NCBI GenBank assembly: GCA_033557465.1
Contig: CM066033.1
Span: 710,693,637-710,757,636, forward strand
Direction: 5' to 3'
Length of the DNA stretch: 64,000 bases
From: Ichthyophis bannanicus
Lineage: Eukaryota; Chordata; Amphibia; Gymnophiona; Ichthyophiidae
Part shown: positions 43,489 through 54,175 of the stretch, one piece after another
How the letters are laid out: each line of letters opens with the position of its first letter
How positions within the stretch are numbered: the first letter of the stretch is position 1
The notes under the pieces: model-generated
What the model was told of the DNA's origin: nothing
What the model saw: only the letters and a program-made list of their open reading frames with translations
Databases searched by the model: none
Made by a program: the position numbers and the translations under genes

Positions 43489-44866
43489 TGTCTGGGAACC
43501 ACTAGGTGAGGTTTGGAACGGCCTCTTGGGTAATGTAGTTCTACAGCACTTGAAGAAATTATAGTTGTGCACGAGTGATTTTCAGGTTAAATAGGAATTT
43601 ATTCCCCTCCCGGGGTTGGATATCGTTGACCATTGAACAAAAGGTTACAGCAACAGAAAACCAAGCTTCTGGTATAACAAAAAATAAGTAAACTCAAACA
43701 ATGCTTGTCTTCAGCTTTAAGGCACAAAAGAACAGAAAACAGTTTAGCTCCCAAATGCTCTTTTGGACTGTTTTCTTCTTTTCAAATACTCCAACAATAT
43801 TAACAAAGAGACTGTACATTATAAGATATCATATGAGCAGTCCATGTATACCTCAGGCTCAGGGGGTTGGTAGAAATCCCATTGCATGGGGTCACTTTCT
43901 CCTTCAGTGTCCCGTGGAGAGAACTCTTCTGCCTGCTGGGAAAACCTCTCAGCTTCAGTCAGTGTATTCCCTTCCCCCAACCAGCTAGAGGAGTCTGGGT
44001 GTTTACCATAAGTATTGGATTCTCGAGCACACACAACTCCTGGTAAGTGCAAGGATACAAACTGTCCTCTTCTGCTTGGCTATTATGAGTTACGTGCCTG
44101 TCTTCTAAACAGCTTTTTCCCAGAAACCTCTCTTGGCTGCAATCTGGTGTCAGGTAAAACTTTTTCTTTCCTTCAGATAAAACCTTTGTAACAGGAAAAT
44201 GAGCGTTACCTTCAGGATATCTGTAGTTATAAGACTGTGGCTGTCTTTTCTGGCTTTTAGAGTAAACCTCCTTGCTTTTGGAGTGGCAGAAATCCCCAGT
44301 GCTTTTGCCAGCTGTGCACTGCTCTCTGCGACCTGGGACTGTATATCTCTCACAGTTCCCCTCCTCCGAGAAGCTTCCCTGAGTGAGATTGGGTGTCCCT
44401 TCCCTTCTCTCTCTTCTCCCAGCCTCAAGCCTTGGCTGAATTCAGGGTATCTGTCTTTCTCTGTTTGGCTTCTTCCAGGTCTCTCTCTGTGTCTAGGATT
44501 ATACCTAGGACTTCCTTCCTGCCTCTCGTCAGGTCTCTCCTCATGTCTCTTAGTAGCCTTCCTTCTATCCTCCACTAAGGGATTTTTATCTGTGTTTCTT
44601 TTTCCGTTGGGCTGGGCTCCACCTCCCACCAGCTGTTTCCCCTTCCCTGATGAAACAGGAATTAGCTTGTGGGACGGGCGTTCCCTAGCATACTGTGACT
44701 TTATTTGTTTGGGGTTTCTATGCCAACCCTCCATGCTTGCTTCAGAGCTGTCAACCCTGGTTTCACTTTGCAGTGAATTTTCTGTTTCCATCGGCTCTGA
44801 ACCTTGTACCTCACGACATTCTTCGTTTGGGTGGGACTCTTGAGTAGTGACTTTACTATGTCATAT
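43489..44866 (-). mobile_element. LTR (copy c)
   Basis: On minus it ends TTCCCAGACA at 43489. It probably starts near 44866 (tgacatagtaaagtcact; the first bases are altered compared with TGTGGCAAAGTCA of copy a). The poly(A) region aaccccgggaggggaataaa near 43600 matches copy f. It interrupts the family D LINE. No clear target duplication was found. Confidence 0.65.
43819..44820 (-). pseudogene. LTR-encoded charged ORF with MDCS tail (copy c), frameshifted
   Basis: On minus, ATG at 44791 (METENSLQSETRVDSSEAS), preceded in frame by QGSEP, opens 213 codons rich in R, K, E, S and P (EERPDERQEGSPRYNPRHRE). A frameshift between 44150 and 44052 leads to EGESDPMQWDFYQPPEPEV and then YMDCSYDIL and a stop. 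The SEPM(E) word near the start resembles NIEPMEVTE at the start of copy e, and the ending matches the other copies. Function is unknown. Confidence 0.7.
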
Positions 44867-47800
44867 AGTTCCCTAAGGCAGTTTAGTGAAGCTAGAATGA
44901 GCTTGGAGTGGTATTCCTTCTTTGCCTTGTTGACTGTATCCTGGTATTCTGGTATTCTTGTAGTCTAAACATGTAGGCCACCACTAGAGTGGTGCCTTCT
45001 TGTCTCAAGCTGTTGGAGTTTTCATTAATGTCCCTTGTCTCTTGGGAGTACCAGATGGCTGAGTGGTATTTTCTAGTGGTTTTCATCGATTGAGGTGCAA
45101 TTGCAGCCCTGCATAATATTTGGTTCCAGTTCTAGATCAGGGTGTCAAGATTCTGTAAGTCTTGGTCTAGCTGGGGGGTTATTGTATGTAGGAAGGCTTC
45201 CTTCTCCATGTGTCTGAATCTTCTCTTAGGAGAATGCAGGTGGATGTCTGAGACTAGATATGGGCCTTGGGGAAGCTGAAATGTGACAGTTTTATAGTCT
45301 GACCAAGAGACTGATGAGAAGCTGGGAGATAGGAGCTGAGTGCTTATGAGCGTGTGTTTAGAGATGAAAATGAGGTCCAGGAGGCTTCCCTTCTCATGTG
45401 TGGGTTCATTGACAATCTGGGTGTATTCCAGTGCCTCCATAGCATTACCTGGAGATTTTTTGAGGGTCTGAGGGTAAGTTTAGGTCACCCATTGGCAGGA
45501 CTTGTTTGTCGTTCGTAGGTTGGTCACAGATTGTCCATAGGAGGACTGATAGTTCATCAGCGGGTGTGGTTGGAGCTCTGTGGGTTAGAAAAAGCAGTAA
45601 CTGCTTATTTGAAATCATGATCATGTCCTGTGATCGTGCTAGTAGAGTGGTGCTCCTTCACTAAAATAAAGACATCACCCCCTCTGCGGTTGGTTCTGGG
45701 GCAGTTAAAGAGATTATAGCTTAGTGGTAGTAGCTGGTTCATTAGGACATTGTGTCAGTGAACCAGGACTCTATGACACACATTATATTGGGGTCTTGAT
45801 CTCTGAGGTAGTCAGATAGCAAGGAGATCTAGTTGCAGACAGAATGAGCATTGAGGAGGACATATCCTAGTTGGGGATGGCTTGTTGAAGGATCATGGGC
45901 AAGTGTTCCTGTGTATTCATGAGGCTTAATTCTAATGAGTGTACACTGCCCCCTGCTTCTTATTTTTGGTGCCGACTGGGCAATAGCATAATGAGGATGG
46001 TAGCATATGATTGGTATAAGGCTCCCACGAGGGGTGAAGGAGGAGGTGCTAATTATCAGTAGAGAGATGTAAATGATGCTTAGCAGGAGAGGTAATGAGG
46101 CCATGATGACTAATTTTAAGGCATATCAAATATTATGGCTTTGGTCTATGGCTGTTTAGATTTTGTCTTTGGCTGTGTAGTCTGTACGTGAATGAATCTG
46201 AGCCTTAAACTTTTAAATAGGGATTTAAGTCACACTCTCATACATGTTCACCTCACCTACTGTGAGTGTACACTCTGAGTGTATCAAAAGTGATCTGGGC
46301 ATATCAAAAGTGACTTAATGGCTTTGGGACAGAGAGTTAAACAGATAGGTGAGCAGGTGGTGTTCTCTTCAATACTCCCTGTTGAGGGTAAAGCAAAGGC
46401 AGAGAAGCTTGCATCCTAGAGATAAATTGGTTGAGTGTGGATGGTCTCATCAAGAGAATTTTGGTTTCCTGGACCATGGGATGATGTTCCAAGGGCTGCA
46501 GAGCAGAGATGGTGTCCTCCTACTAAAGAGGGCTTTAAACAAGATTTGTTGGGGATGGGTGAAGAAAGCCCCAAGATAAGTGAAGCATTAAATACCTCTA
46601 TAGAAATGGGTAAAAGGGACAACATCTGGAAAGTGGTGTGTATAAATGCCCATAGCATGGGAAATAAGATTGCAGATGTTGAGGCTTTAATGGAACAAGA
46701 TGACTTGGATTTAGTGGCAGTTACAGAGACATGGGTTCACGGACAATCATAACTGAGATATAATTATACCAGGCTATACCTTATTTAGGAAGGATAGGGT
46801 AGGGGGAAGGGGAGGAGGAGTGGTACTATATGTAAAAAATAACATTGAAGCAATAGAATTATAGGGCTTTAGAAAGGAGGCACTGTGGATTAAACTAGAA
46901 AGAGGGAAAGAGACATCAATATGCATTGGCGTGATATACAGACCCCCTTCGTGGGGAGAAGAAGTAGATGGAGATTTAATAGAAGACATACACGCAGCAT
47001 TGCTAGGAAAGGGGAAGCGCTATTGATAGGTGATTTCAATATGCTGGATGTGGATTGGAACATCCCTGCTATGGTGTCATCTAGAAGTAAAGGAGGCCGC
47101 TATGGTTCTCAAAAGAAGTAGCTGAAAAGTTGAAGAAGAGGGAGACCTTCATTAAATACAAGAGATCACAGAGAGTAGAAGACAGGCATATATTTGGAAA
47201 AACTTAGAGAAGTTAGCAAAGTAGTCAGGAAAGCAAAGATACTAAAAGAAGAAGAAATAGCCAATGCAATAAAATGGGGGGTTAAGACATTTTTCAGTTA
47301 TGTTAGTGAGAAGAGGAAGGGCAAAAGTGGTATTGTCAGACTCAAGGGTGAAGGGGAGGAATATGTAGAAGCCGATGAGAATAAAGCTGAATTGCTTAAC
47401 AAATATTTCTATTCTGTGTTCACAGATGAAGGGCCAGGAGCAGGACCTCATAAAACACCCACAAATAGGAACAGAAGCGATGGGTATTTCGAACGATTTT
47501 CAGAAGACTGTTTGGGAGGAACTAGCTAAACTAAAAGTAGACAAAGCAATGGGACCGAATGGGATACATCCGAGAATACTGAAGGAATTTGGAGATGTTC
47601 TAGCAGCTCCACTGACCGACTTTTTCAATGCCTCTTTGGAGTCGGGAGTGGTGCCATAAGACTGGAGAGAGGCACATATGGTCCCTTTACACAAAAGTGG
47701 AAGGATGTGGTTGAAAACTACAGGCCGGTTAGTCTTACCTCTGAGGTGAGTAAATTATTGGAAACACTGCTGAAAGAGAAAATAGTGAGGTTTCTGGAGT

Positions 47801-48409
47801 CTAATGGATTACAGGATCAGGCAGCATGGAATCACTCTGATTGATTTCTTTGACTGGGTCACCAGGGAGTTAGACTGAGGGAGAGCCCTAGACGTAGTGT
47901 ACTTGGATTTCAGTAAAGCCTTTGACACCATTCCACACAGAAGACTTATAAACAAACTGAGTTCCCTAGGACTGGACCCTAAAGTTACTGATTGGGTTAG
48001 AAATTGGTTGAGTTGGAGGCAACAAAGGGTACAAGTAAATGGAGCTCACTCTGAGGAGGAGGTGGTTACCAGTGGTGTGCAGCAGGGATCTGTCCTTGGT
48101 CCGATTCTTTTTAACATCTTTGTTAGTGATATTGCAGAAGGGCTGTCGGTAAGGTTTGCCTCTGCAGATAATACCAAAATCTGCAATAGAGTAGACACCC
48201 GGGAAGGTGTAGATAACATGAGGAGGGATCTGGCTAAGCTTGAGGGATGGTCTAGAATTTGGCAACTGAGATTTACGGCTAAAAATTGCAGGATCATGCA
48301 TTTGTGCTGAAACAATCCAAGGGAGCAGTACAGTGTAGGGAGTGAAGTACTTTTGTCCACAAAAGAAGAGCAGCACCCGGGCATGATTGCGTTGGATGAT
48401 CTTAAGTAG

Positions 48410-49405
48410 TGTGATGCAGTGGGTAATATAGAGCCTATGGAAGTTACTGAAAATGAGGAACTTACCTCAGATTTGGCTGTAGAGAGAAACTCAGTGCAGG
48501 GAGAAACAGCTGAGCAGCAAAGGCTGTCAGCGCAAGAAAAGCCAAAAACCATTAATGGTAGTTTTCCCTGTAACAGTTCTGACGCAGGAAGAAACAGAAA
48601 AGCTCATCAGGAGCACCTGTGTCCTAACTCTCACGTAACGTGCAGGGCAGGGAAGCATATAAGTTCCTGGTTAGAACCAGGAACAGGAGGTGAGGGGAGA
48701 AGGAGGAGTAGTGCTGGTAAGAAGGAAGAACCAGGAAGTGAATGCAGAAGCAGAGCTCGAGAGAAAAGGGTTGGAGCAAGCAGTGCTGGGAAAGACAATG
48801 CTCAAGGAAGCAGACCTGGTGAGAAACCAGGAGGGGCCAGCAGCTCAGTTGGACGGTATGAGCAACCAATGAGCACAGGTCAGCCCAGCGGAAGTTTACC
48901 GGCTGAAGGAAACTTCAAGCGTGGCTGCAAAGCAAGAAACAGCTGGGAAGGTGACCAGGAGTTTGTTAGCTCTGAGCCTGACTGGAAAGCCAGGGAGAGA
49001 GTCCTCTACAACCCAGGAGCTATAACTAGAACCAAGGTAAAAAGGTGGGAGCCTTGTTCTTTTAAAGAAAGGTTTAAAAACTCTGCATGTTTTAAAGGGC
49101 GTGGCCCTGAGTACAACGTTATAGCTGGAATATATCCAAAGCTTTCAGTTGGGGAGGAAAACCAGCAAGGAGCCTTTCTCATACCAGGCAGATATAACCC
49201 TGGGCTTAAAGAACCCTTGGCAGGAAGGGATATTGGTGTATCACAAGAGGCTGTGCCAGAATTCAGCACATGTGAAGAATGTGACTCAGATAGTTTGGGG
49301 AGTGAAGCTGAAGGGATGATATGGGAAAATAATAGCCATACTTCAGACCCCATTCCAATGGACTGTAACATATGTTTTTCGGATGACCTCACTTCTTTGT
49401 GTTAA
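48410..49405 (+). CDS. LTR-encoded charged protein with MDCN tail (copy e, 5' LTR), intact frame
   Basis: Open from the first LTR codon (TGT-GAT-GCA) for 331 codons to TAA at 49403-49405. The first ATG is at 48437 (MEVTENEELTSDLAVER). The middle is rich in G, R, E, K and S (GTGGEGRRRSSAGKKEEPGS). Later blocks include KVKRWEPCSFKERFKNSACF, GIYPKLSVGEENQQGAFLIP and GRYNPGLKEPLAGRDIG. The end is HTSDPIPMDCNICFSDDLTS then LC. No known domain, signal peptide or membrane segment is visible. It lies upstream of the poly(A) signal, so within U3/R. LTR reading frames exist in other retroelements (the superantigen gene of MMTV, nef of lentiviruses), but I see no sequence likeness to those. Confidence 0.7.
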   Translation, partial: CDAVGNIEPMEVTENEELTSDLAVERNSVQGETAEQQRLSAQEKPKTINGSFPCNSSDAGRNRKAHQEHLCPNSHVTCRAGKHISSWLEPGTGGEGRRRSSAGKKEEPGSECRSRAREKRVGASSAGKDNAQGSRPGEKPGGASSSVGRYEQPMSTGQPSGSLPAEGNFKRGCKARNSWEGDQEFVSSEPDWKARERVLYNPGAITRTKVKRWEPCSFKERFKNSACFKGRGPEYNVIAGIYPKLSVGEENQQGAFLIPGRYNPGLKEPLAGRDIGVSQEAVPEFSTCEECDSDSLGSEAEGMIWENNSHTSDPIPMDCNICFSDDLTSLC

Positions 49406-49662
49406 CTTTTGAGGAGAATAACTTTGTGACAATAACAAAAGAAAAGAAGATATTTTCTGTTGCCATTTTTGTTCAATGCTGTGTTTTGTGTTTGCATTCC
49501 TGTGAATGTCTGTTCGGGAAGGGGAATAAAACCCTAATTATTTACTTTACCACTTGACCAAAAGACTCTGTTTTAATACAAAGAGCAGAGCCAAACTTCA
49601 ATAACCTTAGGCAGCCGCCTAAGTAGGGTTCACCGGGGTTCTATTGCACGAGCCCCATCACA
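48410..49662 (+). repeat. 5' LTR (copy e)
   Basis: 1253 bp, starting TGTGAT and ending ATCACA, a perfect six-base inverted repeat. Poly(A) signal in gggaaggggaataaaaccct (about 49515-49535). It begins after duplication gtag. Sequence just inside (aaatggcgtagttgttgcgg) begins with TGG, as a primer binding site would, but I could not assign a tRNA. Confidence 0.92.
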
Positions 49663-49979
49663 AAATGGCGTAGTTGTTGCGGATCCATTCCAAAGGATAC
49701 AAACCACGATGCAGCAAACGACAACGCGGAAGGAGCGGATGTTGGCACACCCGGAGAGGATCCAGTTCCTGCAGGCAAAGACAAGCACCTTCTCAAAGTG
49801 AGAACCTCCACCTGGCTCAGGTAAAGGGTATATGGGCACAGGCTGGGAGGATTCCAGTGAGAAGGAAGGGCTTGTAAGAGAAGAGAAAAAAAAAGGGGAA
49901 ATTTTTTTTTTCTGTTTGTATAGTACCGCACTTGGTGGGTGTGTGTTTGATTTGTTTTCCAGGATAAAAGAGCCTAAAG

Positions 49980-50626
49980 ATGGAGGTCCAGGAAGTCTTA
50001 CGGTGGATGAGTCTGCAGTTTGACAAACAAAGGGAGCTAGCTCATCTGAGCCAGGAGCAGGCCACCGCAGCCCTGAAGGCCCAGCAAAAGCCCCTGACGG
50101 ACCTACTACAAGCTCTACTGGAAGAGCCAAAGAAAGGGACAGCACCACAAGCATCCTTCTGTGGGGTAGGCCCACAGAGTTGTGGGATGTGGACTTTTGG
50201 ACAAATGGATAAAAAGGATAATTTTGATGATTTTGTGGAATCCTTTGAGAGGGTAGCTCTCAATATACACTGGCCTAAAGAGCAGTGGGCGGTCAGACTG
50301 GCTTCAGCTTTAACTGGAGAGGCTCAGTCGGCTTATAGAGTCATGCCTGCCGCTCTGGCAGTAGAATATGATGAGGTAAAAAGAGCAGTACGTGACAGGC
50401 TAGGCCTAACACCAGCAGTGTACAGATGTATGATCAGGTCCACTAAGCTTCAAGCGGAAGAAACACCAAAAGCACTGTGCCATAGAGTGCGCAGTTTGGT
50501 TTTAAAATGGCTTGAACCAGAAGGCAAAACTGTAGATAGCATAATAGATGAAATTGTGCTGGAACAATTCTATGAGGCAGTTCCTGTAGAGGTGAAAACC
50601 TTTTTAACATTGCAGAACCTCCACTG
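49980..50626 (+). CDS. Gag with SCAN-like capsid region
   Basis: Frame from GATGGAGGTCC (MEVQEVLRWMSLQFDKQREL) to a stop at 50625. An N-terminal helical part (LAHLSQEQATAALKAQQKPL) is followed by FGQMDKKDNFDDFVESFERV, HWPKEQWAVRLASALTGEAQ and SAYRVMPAALAVEYDEVKRA. WxxxLxxxLTGxAQxAY is the hallmark of SCAN/Gypsy capsid domains; SCAN domains of vertebrates derive from Gmr1-like gag. Then RFxE-like CHRVRSLVLKWLEPEGKTVD and EQFYEAVPVEVKTFL. The zinc knuckle that should follow is in a separate frame (from about 50790), so one frameshift or a stop separates the parts. Gag would form the particle. Confidence 0.85.
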
Positions 50627-50790
50627 AAGCAGCGCAGTTAACTGAGCGGTTCCTTGAAGCCGAATTGGCTAAAAAGGCAGGCGCTGGAAGTAAGCTGGGG
50701 TTGATCAATTCTGTAAAGGCAACTAGAGAGCCTCGAATGAATACTTGGTATACAAATGAATGTGTGTAAAAAAGAGAGGATAGAAATGCT

Positions 50791-51408
50791 GTGTCAAAAT
50801 GTTTTAAGTGTGGTAAGCCAGGGCATCTAAAGAAAGACTGCATCCATCGCACTGCACTAATAACAAACGATGACAAGCATGTACAAGCGGGATTCCGCAT
50901 TGATGTAGAGGTGCAGGGAGTCCCTGCAAGAGCCTTGCTTGACTCGGGGGCCGATCAAAGTATGGTCTCCCGAAGATTCTGGCAAACCATACAGGCCCGA
51001 AATGATTTTCCCCCGAGTCAGCAAGAGGGAATGACTAGGATAAAATGTGTGCATGGGGCATCAACCTGTTATCCCCTTTATAAATTAAAGGTTAAGGGTT
51101 TAGGCACCCAGGAAGAAATCCTAGTAGCAATAATCCCCAAGTTACCGTACGATATAGTACTAGGGAGAGATTGGCCTCCTTTCTACAGGGGTATAGAGGG
51201 AGGTACATGCATAAAGGGAGGCATGGTTTCCACCCGGTCCCAGGCAAAAGGCTTGGAGACGCCCAGTGAGATTCCAGAGGAAAATCCTGACCCCATAGAA
51301 GAGGAAGAAGAGCCTTTAGGGGAGGAAGACAGGGTTGTAGATGAGAGCCTAAGTGAGCTTCCCCAGCATGAGGAATTGATCAGTGCTCCTTCAAAAGTTG
51401 AAAAGTAA
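50791..51408 (+). CDS. Zinc knuckle and aspartic protease
   Basis: The frame begins with a CCHC knuckle, CFKCGKPGHLKKDC (residues about 4-17), followed by a retropepsin-type protease: VPARALLDSGADQSMVSRRF (active site DSGA in place of DTGA, residues about 44-63), EEILVAIIPKLPYDIVLGRD (flap/C-terminal ILGRD-like block) and WPPF. A long acidic tail follows (NPDPIEEEEEPLGEEDRV) and the frame ends at 51408. No reverse-transcriptase blocks follow the protease, in contrast with ordinary Gypsy elements. A TAA at 50767 separates this frame from gag. Confidence 0.87.
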   Translation: MSKCFKCGKPGHLKKDCIHRTALITNDDKHVQAGFRIDVEVQGVPARALLDSGADQSMVSRRFWQTIQARNDFPPSQQEGMTRIKCVHGASTCYPLYKLKVKGLGTQEEILVAIIPKLPYDIVLGRDWPPFYRGIEGGTCIKGGMVSTRSQAKGLETPSEIPEENPDPIEEEEEPLGEEDRVVDESLSELPQHEELISAPSKVEK

Positions 51409-53374
51409 AGGCGAAAAGCGTCAAGAAAGACATCACCGGGCTCAAGTGAGAGCCGGGATAGTAGATGGGCAAGGTCTACCCTGGGTACCTGCCGATCTGG
51501 TAAAAACGTTTCCATCCTTTCCTAAGGAACAGAAGGCAGACCCAGTATTGAAACATGCCTTTGAGTTTGCACAGGCAGGTAGGGATGTGCTCCCCAGGTT
51601 CCTGATAGAGGAAGACATTCTATATAGGGAGAGCAGCAATCCCCATAATGGTGCAATTAGAAAGCAGTTAGTGGTTCCCACTACCTTTAAGGCGGTCGTT
51701 ATGAGACTAGCCCACGACCACCCAGTTGGGGGACATAAAGGAGTGCAGGGTACACTCGACCAGATCCTAGATCGTTTCTACTGGCCAGGAGTGTTTAGGG
51801 AAACAAAGAGATTCTGCGAGGCCTGTCCTTCTTGTCAGCGGGTGAGCGCCGCTAAGCCCATAGGAGTTCCAATGATCCAGACTCCTACCATAACAGAACC
51901 GATTCGCCGAATGGCGATGGACATTGTGGGTCCCCTAATGAAAACCCCCAGAGGATTCCAGTACATCCTCGTAATAATGGACTTTGCTACCAGGTTCCCT
52001 TGGGCAATTCCTTTGAGGAATATCTCAGCTAAGTTCATAGCCGCAGAATTAGTCAAGCTATTCTGTGAGGTGGGATTCCCGAGGGAAATGCTAACTGATA
52101 GGGGAAGTAATTTTGTCTCAAAATACTTGGCCCAGGTATGGGATGCTTTTGGCATCCACCACATAAAAACATCTGCGTATCATCCACAGACAAATGGTCT
52201 GGTGGAGCGCTTTAATCAAACCCTTAAGCAGTTGTTAAGGAGAGGGTTGGATGGACAGATGGCTGACTGGGATATTATGCTCCCGTTTGCCCTATATGCT
52301 AGTAGGGAACGGACTCAAGCCTCATTAGGAGCATCCCCTTATGAACTAATGTTCGGACGGGCACCACGGGGAGTCCTAGATATTTTAAGGGACCAGTGGG
52401 TTGAGCCAAAAGGGGAGGTAATGGGGGTTCCCCAGTTTCTTTGCGGGCTCCGGAGTCGCCTACAGAGGGCGTCGCGTGTCGCGGACGGGCATTTGCAAAA
52501 CAGTCAGAAAAATCAGAAGAAATATTATGACAGGGGCAAGAAGCCACGGCAACTGGCCATTGGCGACAGAGTAGTTGTAATGGTCGCTGACCCCGGGCCA
52601 AAGTTCGAGGCCCAGTGGAATGGTCCTTACACGGTAGTAGACCGTAAGGGTCCAGTGTCATATGTCGTGAAGAACGACAAGGGACGTCTTCAGACATACC
52701 ACATAAATGTGTTAAAACCGTGGCACGAGAGAACGGCAGCAGCTAGCCGCTCCACTATAAAAGTCACGGGTAGAGCAGTGATCGCATGCTTTCAGGAACC
52801 CTGGGAGGGTAGTAAAGCAGCAGACAATAGATACAGTAGGAAGGTCACGTATCCAGTGCAGATTCCGGGCTGTGAGAACGGGAGTTCCCCATCCCGGAAT
52901 ATCTTAAGGGGGGGGGGGATATGTGATGCAGTGGGTAATATAGAGCCTATGGAAGTTACTGAAAATGAGGAACTTACCTCAGATTTGGCTGTAGAGAGAA
53001 ACTCAGTGCAGGGAGAAACAGCTGAGCAGCAAAGGCTGTCAGCGCAAGAAAAGCCAAAAGCCATTAATGGTAGTTTTCCCTGTAACAGTTCTGACGCAGG
53101 AAGAAACAGAAAAGCTCATCAGGAGCACCTGTGTCCTAACTCTCACGTAACGTGCAGGGCAGGGAAGCATATAAGTTCCTGGTTAGAACCAGGAACAGGA
53201 GGTGAGGGGAGAAGGAGGAGTAGTGCTGGTAAGAAGGAAGAACCAGGAAGTGAATGCAGAAGCAGAGTTCGAGAGAAAAGGGTTGGAGCAAGCAGTGCTG
53301 GGAAAGGCAATGCTCAAGGAAGCAGACCTGGTGAGAAACCAGGAGGGGCCAAGCCGCTCAGGAGGACTGTATGA
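51383..53374 (+). CDS. Integrase, reading in frame through the polypurine tract into the 3' LTR ORF
   Basis: 663 codons. Residues about 110-151 hold the HHCC zinc finger (HDHPVGGH ... CEACPSC). The catalytic core has D at about 179 (RMAMDIVGPL), D at about 239 (REMLTDRGSNFVS) and E at about 275 (HPQTNGLVERFNQTLKQLL). A GPY/F-type C-terminal module follows (QWNGPYTVVDRKGPVSYVV, ending INVLKPWHER near residue 452). The enzyme would join cDNA ends to chromosomal DNA in the nucleus. No reverse transcriptase follows. The frame passes the polypurine tract as ILRGGGI and enters the LTR at codon TGT (52922) in the same phase as the 5' LTR ORF. It ends at 53374 after a one-base insertion relative to the 5' LTR near 53352. 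Confidence 0.88.
   Translation: MLLQKLKSKGEKRQERHHRAQVRAGIVDGQGLPWVPADLVKTFPSFPKEQKADPVLKHAFEFAQAGRDVLPRFLIEEDILYRESSNPHNGAIRKQLVVPTTFKAVVMRLAHDHPVGGHKGVQGTLDQILDRFYWPGVFRETKRFCEACPSCQRVSAAKPIGVPMIQTPTITEPIRRMAMDIVGPLMKTPRGFQYILVIMDFATRFPWAIPLRNISAKFIAAELVKLFCEVGFPREMLTDRGSNFVSKYLAQVWDAFGIHHIKTSAYHPQTNGLVERFNQTLKQLLRRGLDGQMADWDIMLPFALYASRERTQASLGASPYELMFGRAPRGVLDILRDQWVEPKGEVMGVPQFLCGLRSRLQRASRVADGHLQNSQKNQKKYYDRGKKPRQLAIGDRVVVMVADPGPKFEAQWNGPYTVVDRKGPVSYVVKNDKGRLQTYHINVLKPWHERTAAASRSTIKVTGRAVIACFQEPWEGSKAADNRYSRKVTYPVQIPGCENGSSPSRNILRGGGICDAVGNIEPMEVTENEELTSDLAVERNSVQGETAEQQRLSAQEKPKAINGSFPCNSSDAGRNRKAHQEHLCPNSHVTCRAGKHISSWLEPGTGGEGRRRSSAGKKEEPGSECRSRVREKRVGASSAGKGNAQGSRPGEKPGGAKPLRRTV
52906..52921 (+). 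promoter_or_regulatory. Polypurine tract before the 3' LTR
   Basis: Sequence aaggggggggggata immediately precedes the LTR start TGTGAT. This is the expected priming site for plus-strand DNA synthesis in LTR retroelements. It is translated in frame here. Confidence 0.85.
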
Positions 53375-54175
53375 GCAACCAATGAGCACAGGTCAGCCCA
53401 GAGGAAATTTACCGGCTGAAGGAAACTTCAAGCGTGGCTGCAAAGCAAGAAACAGCTGGGAAGGTGACCAGGAGTTTGTTAGCTCTGAGCCTGACTGGAA
53501 AGCCAGGGAGAGAGTCCTCTACAACCCAGGAGCTATAACTAGAACCAAGGTAAAAAGGTGGGAGCCTTGTTCTTTTAAAGAAAGGTTTAAAAACTCTGCA
53601 TGTTTTAAAGGGCGTGGCCCTGAGTACAGCGTTATAGCTGGAATATATCCAAAGCTTTCAGTTGGGGAGGAAAACCAGCAAGGAGCCTTTCTCATACCAG
53701 GCAGATATAACCCTGGGCTTAAAGAACCCTTGGCAGGAAGGGATATTGGTGTATCACAAGAGGCTGTGCCAGAATTCAGCACATGTGAAGAATGTGACTC
53801 AGATAGTTTGGGGAGTGAAGTTGAAGGGATGATATGGGAAAATAATAGCCATACTTCAGACCCCATTCCAATGGACTGTAACATATGTTTTTCGGATGAC
53901 CTCACTTCTTTGTGTTAACTTTTGAGGAGAATAACTTTGTGACAATAACAAAAGAAAAGAAGATATTTTCTGTTGCCATTTTTGTTCAATGCTGTGTTTT
54001 GTGTTTGCATTCCTGTGAATGTCTGTTCGGAAAGGGGAATAAAACCCTAATTATTTACTTTACCACTTGACCAAAAGACTCTGTTTTAATACAAAGAGCA
54101 GAGCAAAACTTCAATAACCCTAGGCAGCCGCCTAAGTAGGGTTCACCGGGGTTCTATTGCACGAGCCCCATCACA
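52922..54175 (+). repeat. 3' LTR (copy e)
   Basis: 1254 bp, same ends as the 5' LTR. Visible differences include cgctcaggaggactgt in place of agctcagttggacggt (with one extra base) and single substitutions at about a dozen other places. The LTR frame continues in the second phase from 53376 to TAA at 53918, with ending PMDCNICFSDDLTSLC. Confidence 0.92.

Larger units (their letters stand above)
41083..46135 (-). mobile_element. L2/CR1-like LINE with endonuclease and reverse transcriptase (family D)
   Basis: On minus, from the 5' end: GYVLLNAHSVCN (endonuclease start, about 45840), DQDPNIMCVIESWFTD, then RFRHMEKEAFLH. Then comes an LTR insertion, then RPIIKNATLDPAISSSYHPI, PFLAKMIENVVHLQLQDHIN, a hAT MITE, QHGFRPNHGIETLLRALMDR, LMFLDITSAFDSAPHDALLR (reverse transcriptase box), LLQGILLFNIYI and the catalytic box decayed to YVDDIML. 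It ends with a (taaa)-type tail near 41083. Stops, inserts and a LINE-tail repeat near 41770-42100 inactivate it. Confidence 0.8.
48410..54175 (+). mobile_element. Gypsy-class LTR retrotransposon of Gmr1-like order, lacking reverse transcriptase
   Basis: Two LTRs (48410-49662, 52922-54175) that differ at roughly 15 sites by eye, about 1%, bracket gag, protease and integrase. The four-base duplication gtag is at 48406-48409 and 54176-54179. A polypurine tract aaggggggggggat precedes the 3' LTR. The integrase follows the protease directly, the order described for Gmr1-like Gypsy elements in which reverse transcriptase sits after integrase. Here the integrase end is only about 190 bp from the LTR, so reverse transcriptase and RNase H are absent. 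The element is young but cannot move without help. Confidence 0.88.

Noticed and set aside
48410..53918. LTR ORF as an envelope gene
   Set aside because: No signal peptide, no hydrophobic fusion or membrane segment and no cysteine pattern of an envelope protein.
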